The notes beneath the pieces were generated by a model. The model was not told where the DNA came from and searched no databases. It saw only the letters and a list, made by a program, of their open reading frames with translations. DNA of 53,371 bases from positions 1 to 53,371 of the forward strand of contig JAIOPC010000001.1 of assembly GCA_021414085.1 (NCBI GenBank), written 5' to 3'. The translations under genes and the position numbers were made by a program. Shown here one piece after another: positions 42,217 to 52,395 of the stretch (position 1 is the stretch's first letter; each line of letters starts with the position of its first letter). This stretch comes from Actinomycetes bacterium. Lineage in GTDB: Bacteria; Actinomycetota; Acidimicrobiia; Acidimicrobiales; Ilumatobacteraceae.

Positions 42217-43481
42217 TCGCCAAGCTCCGCGAGCATCGCCGGCGTCGAATGCTGATTGGTTGCAACCTGCGGGCGAGTTGATCGCCAGCGCAGCGCAAAT
42301 CCCACGGCCACTCCCACCATCGCGATGATGCTGCCATACGCCAGGCTCCATTCGGCAGACACCTTGTCGGCAACCCAACCAGTGATTGGAGCGCCGATCG
42401 GGGTGGTACCCAAGAAGGCGACCGCTCCAAGCGCCAGCAGTCGGCCGCGCATGTCCGATGGTGCTTCTTGCTGCACGATCCCGTTCTGCGCGGCGACGAA
42501 GCCAGCGGCGCCGAAGCCCAGCGGCATGCTCAACAACATCGCTGCCCATGCTGTCGGCGACCACGCGAGAGCCAGCCCGCTCAAACCCAACAACGCACCG
42601 TTGCCGAAGAACCACCAGGTCGTCATCCGCGGCCGCGCCGCGGAGACAAGGGACCCGACGAGACTGCCGACGCCGGTCGCCGCCATCAGCAGGCCGAACA
42701 GTGTCTCGCTGCCGAATCGGGAGTCGGCAACCTTCAGCAGCGACACCGGGTAGTTGAAGGCAAACGTGCACACGACTGCGAACACGACGAACACCACCAG
42801 CAGACGGCGATCACGCACGACGAAGCGCACGGCATCGCGCACTGGAGTGCCGCCGCGCGTGGCCCGCGCCGCAGGATGCAGTTGCGCACGGTCGATGGCG
42901 AGCAGCGGCCACAAGATTGCGGTGAATGTTGCGGCGTTCATCAGAAACAACCATCCGACACCGAGAGGACCTTTCAGCAGCGCCGCCAGCGCCGGGCCGA
43001 CTATCCGCGCGCCTGTGATGACGGCTGTGTTCAACGACAGCGCGTTGGAGATTTCCGAGGGCTCCACGAGTTCGATGACGAACCCGCGCCGTGCCGGCAC
43101 GTCGAACGCGGCGACGACTCCCAAGCCAACCGACAGCAAATACACAATCGGCAGCGACAAGACATCCAGCATGAACAGTGCCCCGAGCAAGGCGGCCTGC
43201 ACGGCCAGCAACGTCTGCGTGATCAACGTGATGCGACGATTGTCGTGTCGATCCGTGACCGCGCCGGCCCAAACGCCCAGCAGCAACATCGGCAGAAACT
43301 GACAGAGCAGCGAGATTCCCACGCTGGTCGCGCTACCGGTGAGGTCGTAAATCAACAGCGACATGGCCGTCGCTTGGATCCATGTGCCGACGGTGCTGAG
43401 CAACAGCCCGAAGAAGAACCGCCGAGCATTGCGATGCCGCAGTGACCGAAACATCAGCGACGGAGCAGCGGGTGACGACAT
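42213..43481 (-). CDS. MFS transporter, paralogue 2
   Basis: 422 aa, 12-helix MFS exporter closely similar to its downstream neighbour throughout (TGSATSVG, AGAVTDRHDNRR, WWFFGNGALLGLSGLALAW, RGRLLALGAVAFLGTTPIGA). ATG 43481 has an AGAAAGGA-type ribosome site eight bases upstream and is divergent from the DNA polymerase gene, with 40 bases between the start codons. Its 3' end holds an antisense 33-base copy of the phosphatase C-terminal codons (42249-42281). Substrate unknown. Confidence 0.9.
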   Translation of the reverse strand: MSSPAAPSLMFRSLRHRNARRFFFGLLLSTVGTWIQATAMSLLIYDLTGSATSVGISLLCQFLPMLLLGVWAGAVTDRHDNRRITLITQTLLAVQAALLGALFMLDVLSLPIVYLLSVGLGVVAAFDVPARRGFVIELVEPSEISNALSLNTAVITGARIVGPALAALLKGPLGVGWLFLMNAATFTAILWPLLAIDRAQLHPAARATRGGTPVRDAVRFVVRDRRLLVVFVVFAVVCTFAFNYPVSLLKVADSRFGSETLFGLLMAATGVGSLVGSLVSAARPRMTTWWFFGNGALLGLSGLALAWSPTAWAAMLLSMPLGFGAAGFVAAQNGIVQQEAPSDMRGRLLALGAVAFLGTTPIGAPITGWVADKVSAEWSLAYGSIIAMVGVAVGFALRWRSTRPQVATNQHSTPAMLAELGE

Positions 43482-43521
43482 ACTGCAATCCTTTCTAGCC
43501 CGCAGCGGCAAGGATGGCGGC

Positions 43522-45264
43522 GTGGGTGTCGAGATTCGTAGTTTCAAGCAAGCCATAGACGAACTACGCGTTGCCGAAGTAACTACGGGCTCCTTCGTCG
43601 GGCTGGCCGTTGGTGGCGGCCGAACCGCAGGACTCGCGACACCAAGCACAACGTTCACGATCGACGACGCGGAGGCGGCGCACGTGATCGCGCAGATCGA
43701 CCTCGAGTTGCGGCCGCGGTGGGTGCTGTGGTCGAACGCAACCGCGTCGACACTGCTCGCAGCGGGCACACGCCTCGCAACGTGCTGGGATCTCGCCGCA
43801 GTGCATCGACTGCTCGCCGGCGTGTGGCGAGCCGACGCGGTGCGCGTGTGGTGTGCGATGCGCGGACTGGACCACGAAGACGCACCGGCTCTTGGCCAAC
43901 TCAATCTGCTCGGCGTGGGTGGCGGCGATGGCGGCGACCCCGAGAATCCCGAACAGCCCGACGGACATCTTCGGCCCGAGTGGGTTGCAGGCGGTTGGGC
44001 GCAGTCGCCAACGCGCCTGGCTGCGTGGGCGGCAGCCACGGTGCAGGTCGCGACCTGGCAGCGCCAGCAACTCGCTGCGCTGCCGGGCGATGGTGACCGG
44101 GAAGCCATCGCGCGCAGCGAGTCGACCGCCGAGTTGCTGTGCGCGGAGCTGATGGCCGACGGCTTGCCCATCGATCGCGCTGTCGCCGAATCGTTGCTGC
44201 GCTCACTGATTGGCGAACGGCCGACAATCGAGGCGGCGGCGCAATCCCAACGCGCCACGCGCGATCAGGTTGTACTGCGACACCTGCCGCCGGGCAGCGG
44301 CATCGACTTGCGCAGCCCGGCCGACGTGAAGTCGATGTTGCGTCGGCTGGGCCTCGATGTGCCTGATACCCGCGCTCACACGTTGGAAGCGTTGAAGGAT
44401 CCTCCGCCGATCATCCCCGATCTGTTGCAGTGGCGGAAGGCCGAGCGCATTGCAACGACATTCGGATACGGATGGATCGACGCGAATGTCGGCGACGATG
44501 ACCGGCTGCGCGGCGAGTGGTCCGGCAGCGACGGTGCAGCAGGACGCATGACAGCAGGGGCCGGCTTGCACAACCTGCCCGCTGAACTGCGCCCAATGGT
44601 CGTGGCCGAGCAGGGGCATGTGTTCGTGCGCGCCGACCTCGGCCAGATCGAGCCGCGCGTGCTGGCAGTCGTGTCGGGCGACGAGGCACTGCGCGCCGCT
44701 GCGCTCGACGACGACCTCTACGCGCCGGTCGCCAAACGACTGGGTGTCGAGCGCGCGATTGCGAAGGTGGCGGTGCTAGCGGCGATGTACGGCCAGACGA
44801 GCGGCACTGCCGGCCAGGCACTGCGCGGGATGGAATCTGCGTTCCCCGTCGCGATCAAGTACCTCGCCGATGCAGCACAAGCAGGCGTCGAGAATCGCGA
44901 CCTACGGACGTTTGGTGGCCGCCTGATTCGCATGTGGCAAATCGCGGACGATGCCGACTACCTCACAGTCGCTGCCGCGCGCGGACGGTACGCCCGCAAC
45001 GCAATGGTGCAGGGTGCAGCGGCAGAGCTGTTCAAAGTGTGGGCCGTGACGGTCCGCGCTCGCGGCGCAAGCATCGATGCGCGCATCGTGCTGTGCCTAC
45101 ACGACGAGTTGCTGCTACACGTGCCCGAGGGCAACGCTGACGCTGCGGTCACGTTGTTGCACGATTGTCTCGCGGAAGCAGCCCATCGCTGGCAACGCGG
45201 TGCCGGCGTGCGCTTCATCGCCGACGTCTCGGTAGTGCGCAGCTGGGCCGACGCCAAGGGCTGA
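43522..45264 (+). CDS. Family-A DNA polymerase, exonuclease-degenerate second PolA-like protein
   Basis: About 580 aa, much shorter than PolA and without a 5' nuclease domain. The N-terminal ~200 residues correspond to a 3'-5' exonuclease-like domain lacking obvious DEDD acids. Polymerase motif A is ADLGQIEPRVLA (D372; the usual ELR reads EPR), motif B has K415 and the tyrosine in KVAVLAAMYGQTSG, and motif C is CLHDELL (D528, E529). The fingers and palm are complete, so activity is plausible. It resembles the second PolA-like protein of Streptomyces and other actinobacteria, of unclear role. GTG 43522 has AAGGA seven bases upstream. It ends four bases before the convergent lepA stop. Confidence 0.85.
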   Translation: MGVEIRSFKQAIDELRVAEVTTGSFVGLAVGGGRTAGLATPSTTFTIDDAEAAHVIAQIDLELRPRWVLWSNATASTLLAAGTRLATCWDLAAVHRLLAGVWRADAVRVWCAMRGLDHEDAPALGQLNLLGVGGGDGGDPENPEQPDGHLRPEWVAGGWAQSPTRLAAWAAATVQVATWQRQQLAALPGDGDREAIARSESTAELLCAELMADGLPIDRAVAESLLRSLIGERPTIEAAAQSQRATRDQVVLRHLPPGSGIDLRSPADVKSMLRRLGLDVPDTRAHTLEALKDPPPIIPDLLQWRKAERIATTFGYGWIDANVGDDDRLRGEWSGSDGAAGRMTAGAGLHNLPAELRPMVVAEQGHVFVRADLGQIEPRVLAVVSGDEALRAAALDDDLYAPVAKRLGVERAIAKVAVLAAMYGQTSGTAGQALRGMESAFPVAIKYLADAAQAGVENRDLRTFGGRLIRMWQIADDADYLTVAAARGRYARNAMVQGAAAELFKVWAVTVRARGASIDARIVLCLHDELLLHVPEGNADAAVTLLHDCLAEAAHRWQRGAGVRFIADVSVVRSWADAKG

Positions 45265-45268
45265 CGCT

Positions 45269-47053
<1,785 letters not shown>

Positions 47054-47066
47054 GGGCCAGTCGCCG

Positions 47067-47086
47067 CCCGCACTCAGTGGTGCGGG
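47067..47086. other. Small hairpin in the lepA-rpsT intergenic region
   Basis: CCCGCAC and GTGCGGG pair around a six-base loop, 13 bases upstream of the lepA start. It could be a leader hairpin of lepA or an operator. On the plus strand it is followed by GGTCTTT but no gene precedes it there, so a terminator role is unlikely. Confidence 0.35.
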
Positions 47087-47117
47087 GGTCTTTGCGCTAG
47101 ATGCTATCGGCGAGGCG

Positions 47118-47147
47118 TTGCCGTCGCCCGTGAGCCGCGGGTAGCCT
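47118..47147 (+). promoter_or_regulatory. Probable promoter of rpsT
   Basis: TTGCCG (47118-47123), an 18-base spacer and TAGCCT (47142-47147) give the best promoter match in the gap. It implies a leader of about 42 bases before GTG 47196. That leader shows no Shine-Dalgarno sequence. Confidence 0.45.
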
Positions 47148-47195
47148 TCCCAGGCCGATTTCCCTTAGAAGTCCTACCAGTCAGCGAGTCGTTCA

Positions 47196-47450
47196 GTGGC
47201 AAACATCAAGAGTCAAAAGAAGCGCATTCTCACCAACGCCAAGGCTGCCGAACGCAACAAGGGCGTCAAGAGCGAGCTGAAGACCCGCGTCAAGAATGCA
47301 ACGACCGCCGCCGGCACCGAGCAGAGCGAAGAGGCTTTGCGTCTTGCGGTCAAGCGCCTCGACATGGCTGCCGCCAAGAAGGTCATTCACAAGAATCAGG
47401 CCGCTCGCCGCAAGAGCCGCCTGATGAAGAAGCTCAACGCCGCTGGCTGA
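47196..47450 (+). CDS. rpsT: 30S ribosomal protein S20
   Basis: 84 aa, basic and helical, a typical S20: [20 protein letters not shown], then [11 protein letters not shown], and the C-terminal [19 protein letters not shown]. It starts at GTG 47196. Binds 16S rRNA early in small-subunit assembly. Its last 17 bases overlap the end of the convergent holA gene. The GTG start and SD-less leader recall the autoregulated rpsT leader of E. coli (UUG start); this parallel is an inference. Confidence 0.96.
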   Translation: MANIKSQKKRILTNAKAAERNKGVKSELKTRVKNATTAAGTEQSEEALRLAVKRLDMAAAKKVIHKNQAARRKSRLMKKLNAAG

Positions 47451-48405
47451 CCAGGCGCGATAGTCGCGCCACCAGTACTTCCATCACCAACTCGTCGGGC
47501 CACTCTTTGGCGCCACGCAGGTCGAGGTCGGCCTGGGCCAACAGACTGATTGCTCGGTTCACCTGCGCTCCGCCCATCTTGCGGTACTGATCGAGCGCTT
47601 TCTTCGCCGGAAAGCCCGGCTTGATTCCCATCGCGGCCGCGGCCGATGTTTCGTCGCGGGCACCACTGCCATCGAGCGCGAGCAGCTTCACGTAGTGGCC
47701 GTGCAGGATCGACATCACCTGCAACGGATGGCGATCACCAGCGCCGATCATGCGGTGCAGCGAGCGCAACGACTTGGTGGTGTCGCCGGAATCGATCGCG
47801 TCGGTGAGATCCCATGGCGGGATGCCACCGGCTTCGCCGAGGAACGGTTCGATGTCGTTGCTGCGTAGCAGCGTCTCGCCGCCGTACGTTGCGAGCAGCG
47901 TGTCGATCACACCCTGTAGGCGACCGACGTCTTCGCCCAGCCATCCGGCCAACAACTGCACAGCCTGGGCATCGAGGCGTAACCCCGCGGCGGTGATGTG
48001 CTCTTCGAACCATCCCGATCGTTCGCGTGCGCGCGCTGGCGGGGCGGTTTCGATGATGTTCGCCTTCGCCTGCTTCAGTGCGTCGAGCAGCGCCTTGGGC
48101 AACCGACCGCCACCACCGACCAGCACGAGTGCAGTCGACGGCAACGGATCGGCGAGATAGGCGACGAGTGGCGCGACGTCGGCAGCAGCGAAGCGACCGA
48201 TCCCCCGCGCCACCACGACGCGCTGGTCGGTGAGGAACGGCGCGGTCTGCGCAGCGTCGACAACCGAGCGCAGCTCGAACTCTTCGCCATCGAAGTCGTC
48301 GACCATCAGCGAGCGATCGCCATCGCCGACCAACTCTTTGACGAGATCACCAATCGCCGACAGCACCAACGACTCGTCGTCGCCGGTGATCAGGTAAGTC
48401 GCCAT
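47434..48405 (-). CDS. holA: DNA polymerase III subunit delta
   Basis: 323 aa clamp-loader subunit. AAA-like fold: [20 protein letters not shown] at the start, [16 protein letters not shown], and the C-terminal collar region [22 protein letters not shown] with [23 protein letters not shown] 48405 is preferred over the upstream ATG 48426, which overlaps comEC. It starts seven bases after comEC, the standard comEC-holA arrangement. Confidence 0.94.
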   Translation of the reverse strand: MATYLITGDDESLVLSAIGDLVKELVGDGDRSLMVDDFDGEEFELRSVVDAAQTAPFLTDQRVVVARGIGRFAAADVAPLVAYLADPLPSTALVLVGGGGRLPKALLDALKQAKANIIETAPPARARERSGWFEEHITAAGLRLDAQAVQLLAGWLGEDVGRLQGVIDTLLATYGGETLLRSNDIEPFLGEAGGIPPWDLTDAIDSGDTTKSLRSLHRMIGAGDRHPLQVMSILHGHYVKLLALDGSGARDETSAAAAMGIKPGFPAKKALDQYRKMGGAQVNRAISLLAQADLDLRGAKEWPDELVMEVLVARLSRLVSQRR

Positions 48406-48412
48406 GGTGGCA

Positions 48413-49837
48413 TCAGATTGGCACACGGGTGAGGTGCGACCGAAAGCGCCACCAACACAGCCACACCGCCAGCGCCATCAACCAGCAAGCCGCACTCCAC
48501 AACGGAGGTGGCTCGACGGCGAAGCCGAGTTGCGCCACCAACGACACCCAATGCGTGCCCCACTCGGCGGGCAGCATCACCAGTTGCGCCAGCACATTGG
48601 GAAGCGCCGCGCCGACAATCCCCGCGGGTAGTCCGTACAGCATCACAAAGCCGGCGACCGGCACCGCCAACAGGTTGGCGGGAAGCGACACGACTGGCAG
48701 TCGGTGAAACACCAACACGCTTGGCAAGGCAACGCCCAACTGCGCACCGAGCGTGACCGCCATCGGGATCCGCAACCACTGCGGGCCGGGCAGACGATCA
48801 CGCAAGAACGGGCCAAGTACGCACACACCAGCAGTCGCGCCCACCGACAACCAGAACCCCACCGACCACACCAGCAACGGATCCAAGATCACCAGCGCGA
48901 TGATCGCCAGCGCCAGCAGTCGAACAGGCGATGCTTGTGCACCGCGCACGAAGGCCGTCGCCGCCAGGATCGCCATCACACCCGCGCGCAGTACCGATGG
49001 CTCGAAGCGTGTGAGCGCCATGAACCAAGCGACGAGCCCGACAGTTGCGGCCCACCGCCACCATGGCCGCAACCGACGCAGCAACGGCAGTGCGGCCGCG
49101 AGGACGAAGGCGACGTTCTGCCCGGACACCGCAGTGAGGTGCGACAGGCCCGCGCCGCGAAATGCCTCGATGACTTCTGGCCGCTGGCGCGCATCGTCGC
49201 CGATGACGAGACCGGTGAACAACGCTGCATCGTCGGGCCCCATCGTCGACTCGGCGACGCGGCGCAGTGATCGGCGCACCCGATTGCTTGCCTGATCGAG
49301 CGCCGAGCCCGCGACCACATCGGCCAACACGGTCGGCGTGAAACGGCCGACGACATGGCGAGTCGCGGCCCGGCGAGCACCCGAGGTCAACTCACTGCGT
49401 CGACCCTGCACCCACACGTACTCCCCTGCCTGCCGATCAGCGAGTTTGCGACGCTGGCCGCCGTACACCCATGCATCGAAGCGTTCGCCCTCGATCTCGA
49501 ACGTCGCGCGCAGACCCGGGCCAAACGGCGCCGGATCCGCAACAAGCTCGGCCCACCCGCTGTAGTCGCCGAGGTGCCTTGGGTGCGCCGCCCGCCAAGC
49601 ATTTGTGCCCAGCCACCCGCCCAGCAGCGCCACCGCAAGGCAGAGCACAACTGTCGCGCTGTTGGCGCGGCGCAACAGTGCAACGGGTACGCCGAGCAAC
49701 GCCCACCACGCGCCGACCCAAATGCCCACCACCAACACCGCGGCGATCAGCACTACGACGCCGTCGCGCACGGGTTGTGGGTCAGGGTCGCGGCGATGCC
49801 CGATCCTCGGCGACGCCACCTCGTACGCTCGCGTCAT
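48413..49837 (-). CDS. comEC: ComEC/Rec2 DNA-uptake channel protein
   Basis: About 474 aa polytopic membrane protein. It has an N-terminal membrane part with an OB-like DUF4131 region (FGPGLRATFEIEGERFDAWV) and the ComEC core starting at LFTGLVIGDDARQRPEVIEA, FRGAGLSHLTAVSGQNVAFV and GFWLSVGATAGVCVLGPF. The C-terminal metallo-beta-lactamase domain of longer ComEC proteins is absent. ATG 49837 shares the tetranucleotide CATG with the opposite-strand start at 49836; a later GTG near residue 24 is an alternative. Together with comEA it suggests natural competence genes, though no pilus genes are in the window. Confidence 0.85.
   Translation of the reverse strand: MTRAYEVASPRIGHRRDPDPQPVRDGVVVLIAAVLVVGIWVGAWWALLGVPVALLRRANSATVVLCLAVALLGGWLGTNAWRAAHPRHLGDYSGWAELVADPAPFGPGLRATFEIEGERFDAWVYGGQRRKLADRQAGEYVWVQGRRSELTSGARRAATRHVVGRFTPTVLADVVAGSALDQASNRVRRSLRRVAESTMGPDDAALFTGLVIGDDARQRPEVIEAFRGAGLSHLTAVSGQNVAFVLAAALPLLRRLRPWWRWAATVGLVAWFMALTRFEPSVLRAGVMAILAATAFVRGAQASPVRLLALAIIALVILDPLLVWSVGFWLSVGATAGVCVLGPFLRDRLPGPQWLRIPMAVTLGAQLGVALPSVLVFHRLPVVSLPANLLAVPVAGFVMLYGLPAGIVGAALPNVLAQLVMLPAEWGTHWVSLVAQLGFAVEPPPLWSAACWLMALAVWLCWWRFRSHLTRVPI
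49824..49829 (+). promoter_or_regulatory. -10 box of the leaderless gene at 49836
   Basis: TACGCT (TANNNT) is followed by six bases and then ATG 49836, placing +1 on the start codon. It lies inside the first codons of comEC on the other strand. Confidence 0.5.
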
Positions 49838-50288
49838 GGAAGCGACACCGCCGCCCGCCGCGCCGACCCCGGTTGCGTCGGTGCCGCGCGGGCCCAAGGC
49901 GTACCGCCGGCAGGTCCGCCAGCGAGGACCGCTCGCCGGGCTGTTGCCTCCCGCGCTGATCGGCTTGCTCGGGCTGCTGATGCTGCGCAACAACACGGCA
50001 ACGTGGCGCGGAATCGGCGGCTTCTTGCTGTCGATTGTCGCCGCGCCGGTGTTGCTGGTGACCGGTGTGCCGCTGACCACCGGCCACTCGTACAACTTGG
50101 CCTTGCTGGGCAGCGCCGCGCTGTGGGTGCTGCTCGGAACAATCGCCGCACGCATGGCGACCCGAACGCCGGTGGCCACTTGGCGCGACTACTGGCGCGA
50201 GTACTTGTGGCTCGCGGGTGGCGTGTGGATCGGCATCGTCGTCGCACTAATCGCGGCCAACCTGATACTCGGCGGCGCGTTCTTGTAG
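49836..50288 (+). CDS. Small membrane protein, four predicted helices
   Basis: 150 aa. A Pro/Ala-rich N-terminus (MEATPPPAAPTPVASVP) and a basic stretch (AYRRQVRQRG) precede four hydrophobic segments: GLLPPALIGLLGLLML, IGGFLLSIVAAPVLLVTG, LALLGSAALWVLLGTIAA and LAGGVWIGIVVALIAANLIL. No domain recognised. A TACGCT box six bases upstream predicts a leaderless message. It sits between divergent comEC and convergent comEA, whose stop is nine bases away. Function unknown. Confidence 0.7.
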   Translation: MEATPPPAAPTPVASVPRGPKAYRRQVRQRGPLAGLLPPALIGLLGLLMLRNNTATWRGIGGFLLSIVAAPVLLVTGVPLTTGHSYNLALLGSAALWVLLGTIAARMATRTPVATWRDYWREYLWLAGGVWIGIVVALIAANLILGGAFL

Positions 50289-50297
50289 CGGTGGCCC

Positions 50298-50993
50298 TCA
50301 CACGGTCACCAGTTGGCGAATCGCATCGAGCTTGGCTGGGCCGATGCCGCGCACGTCGGCCAGTTGCTCGACCGACGCGAACGCTCCGTGCTGATCGCGG
50401 TACGCGATGATCGCTGCCGCCGTCGCCGGCCCAACGCCGGGTAGGTCCTCGAGCCGTGCGGAGTCGGCAGAGTTGATGTTGATCGGCCCTACCTCCGTGG
50501 GCGAACCGCTGCCGTTGCCCGCCGCCGCCACGGGCGTCAGCAGCTCGCCGACAGCCGGGATGTACACGCGCTCGCCATCGGCGACCAAGGCCGCGAGATT
50601 CACGGCGTCGGGATTGGCATCGACGGCCAGGCCGCCCGCGGCTTGCACGGCATCGATCACTCGCGAACCGGCGACCACTTGATAAACGCCGGGCGCGCTC
50701 ACTGCGCCCGCAACGTGCACAACTAGAAACGCATTCGCAATGGTTGTCGTGGTGACGACTGCACCCACGGCCGTCGTGGCGCTGGTCGCCGACACGGTGG
50801 TCGCTGAACCGGCGTAAGGCAACTTCGATTCAGTCGTCGCCTCCGGAGGCTTCACCAGCCAGTAGCCACCACCAAGCACGATCAGCACCGCGAGAGCCGA
50901 GGCCGCGAGACGACCAGGGCCGACCCATTGCACCCACGTGCGCACGCGTTCGAAGAGCGAGCGCGGTGGCGCGGGACGATCCGGTAAATCCAT
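50298..50993 (-). CDS. comEA: ComEA-family DNA-binding protein
   Basis: 231 aa. A cytosolic N-terminus, one transmembrane helix (LAASALAVLIVLGGGYWLV), a Ser/Thr/Ala-rich linker, an SLBB domain (VHVAGAVSAPGVYQVVAGSR) and a C-terminal double helix-hairpin-helix (NINSADSARLEDLPGVGPAT, then DVRGIGPAKLDAI) that binds double-stranded DNA. ComEA hands DNA to the ComEC channel. ATG 50993 is preferred over GTG 50996. Separated from comEC here by the opposite-strand membrane-protein gene. Confidence 0.93.
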   Translation of the reverse strand: MDLPDRPAPPRSLFERVRTWVQWVGPGRLAASALAVLIVLGGGYWLVKPPEATTESKLPYAGSATTVSATSATTAVGAVVTTTTIANAFLVVHVAGAVSAPGVYQVVAGSRVIDAVQAAGGLAVDANPDAVNLAALVADGERVYIPAVGELLTPVAAAGNGSGSPTEVGPININSADSARLEDLPGVGPATAAAIIAYRDQHGAFASVEQLADVRGIGPAKLDAIRQLVTV

Positions 50994-51083
50994 CACCGGT
51001 GGCTCCGTTCGCGATGCGAGCGCGCACGCTCGATTCGATCGACTGGAGGAAGCCGAGGCCGAACATATCGGCCGGGCCGATTG

Positions 51084-51425
51084 CTACAACGCCACGCTCT
51101 CGGAAAGTTCGTCGCGAACCGCGGTGGCTAACTGCCGACGAGCCACCCAATCGGCCTCAATCTCCAGCGGGATGCGCAGAAAGGCGCCGCGGTGCCCCTT
51201 GCGCCGCACTCGCCACACGGCGTAGCTGGCGAGGTAGCGGCCAGCGAACCCGACTCGCCCATACCGACGCCACTGACGAACGTGCACCAGCTCGCGGCGC
51301 AGCCGGTAAGCCGATGCTTTGCCGGGGCGGACGATCACCAGTGAGCCAATCGTGATGCCGTCGAGCCCTTTGGGGACCGGTCCGCCCTCCCAGAGGCGGT
51401 ATCCATCGCGTTGCTCAACAGGCAT
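51084..51425 (-). CDS. Hypothetical protein with degenerate zincin-like ELVHV motif
   Basis: 113 aa from ATG 51425. The middle reads LRRELVHVRQW, resembling the HExxH helix of zinc peptidases but with Arg in place of the first His, followed by RYGRVGFAGRYLASYAVWR and a later acidic PLEIEADWVA. This is the pattern of small DUF4157-like proteins of actinobacteria as I remember them. No signal peptide or membrane helix is visible. It lies between comEA and patA. Catalysis is doubtful because of the missing His. Function unknown. Confidence 0.65.
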   Translation of the reverse strand: MPVEQRDGYRLWEGGPVPKGLDGITIGSLVIVRPGKASAYRLRRELVHVRQWRRYGRVGFAGRYLASYAVWRVRRKGHRGAFLRIPLEIEADWVARRQLATAVRDELSESVAL

Positions 51426-51480
51426 GACTGGCAAGCCTACCTGGCCCCAAACAGGCCTCCGACCGAGGCCCTCGCCCGCG

Positions 51481-52395
51481 CTAATAACCAGGGTCGCTGG
51501 GCCAGTTGGGTTGAAACATGTGCCATTGCTCGGGCGCCCGACGGATCAGGAATTCAAGCTCGTAGGCGAGTAGCTGCGTGACCCGCGCCACGTCGTCGCG
51601 CACACGGCCGAGCCGTTGCATCGGCAGCGGTGGGCGAACGATCGCGTGATGGCCCTGGTACGCCGAGGTGAAGTAGGCGCCAGTCGGCAGAATTGGGGCA
51701 CCGGCACGCAGCCCCATCATCGCCGGGCCAGCCGGCAGGGTCGTGCGCTCGCCGAAGAAGTCGACCTCTATCCCGTTGCGCTCGAGATCGCGATCGCACA
51801 ACAGGCACACGATCTCGTTGGCACGCAACGCCTTCAGCACAGCCACGCCTGCTTGCGGGCCTGTCGAAACGACGGTCATGCCCAAGTTCTTGCGCAGGTC
51901 GGCGAACCAATCGAATAGCTCCTTGGGCTCAAGAGCTTCGACGACCACCGTCATCTTCAGACCCTTATCGGTGATCCAACGGCCAGCCCATTCCCAACCA
52001 CCCAGGTGAGGCAGCGCCAGGATGCAACCGTTGCCTTGTGCGAGCGCGGCGGTGATGTGCTCGTAGCCGTCGATCGTGAAACCTCGTTCGACGGTGCGCT
52101 TGCTCAGTGTCGGCAAACGAAAGCTCTCCATGTAGTACCGGGCGTAGCTATCGAAAGCTTGCTGCGCCGCGACCCGCAGAGACGCAGTGCGCAGTTTCGG
52201 ATTCACTCGCTTGAGGTGCCGCTCGATCATCGCCCGTTTGGCGGGGCTGGAGAAGCTGGCACCGAAGCCCAACGAGGCTGCGGCGGCCGACGCCACCGGG
52301 CCCGGCATCATCCGCGCCGCGAGCGACCCGAGGCGATAGCCACCAACTGTCGCCGCGTCTGCGATGCGCCGACGCGGCGCGTCCGGTTCAGTCAC
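51481..52395 (-). CDS. patA: PatA-like phosphatidylinositol mannoside acyltransferase
   Basis: 304 aa lysophospholipid acyltransferase of the HtrB/LpxL superfamily. The catalytic motif is LALPHLGGWEWAG (HxxxxE/D type, as HLGGWE), and the second block is CLLCDRDLERNGIEVDFFGE with LPAGPAMMGLRAGAPILPTG. In mycobacteria PatA acylates phosphatidylinositol mannosides. It overlaps the pgsA stop by eight bases, which supports the PIM role; the mannosyltransferase pimA that normally follows is not seen downstream. Confidence 0.88.
   Translation of the reverse strand: MTEPDAPRRRIADAATVGGYRLGSLAARMMPGPVASAAAASLGFGASFSSPAKRAMIERHLKRVNPKLRTASLRVAAQQAFDSYARYYMESFRLPTLSKRTVERGFTIDGYEHITAALAQGNGCILALPHLGGWEWAGRWITDKGLKMTVVVEALEPKELFDWFADLRKNLGMTVVSTGPQAGVAVLKALRANEIVCLLCDRDLERNGIEVDFFGERTTLPAGPAMMGLRAGAPILPTGAYFTSAYQGHHAIVRPPLPMQRLGRVRDDVARVTQLLAYELEFLIRRAPEQWHMFQPNWPSDPGY

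Noticed and set aside
42468-43445. 325-codon plus-strand frame inside MFS paralogue 2
   Set aside because: Gln/Arg-rich shadow sequence; a similar frame appears opposite paralogue 1, as expected from the duplication.
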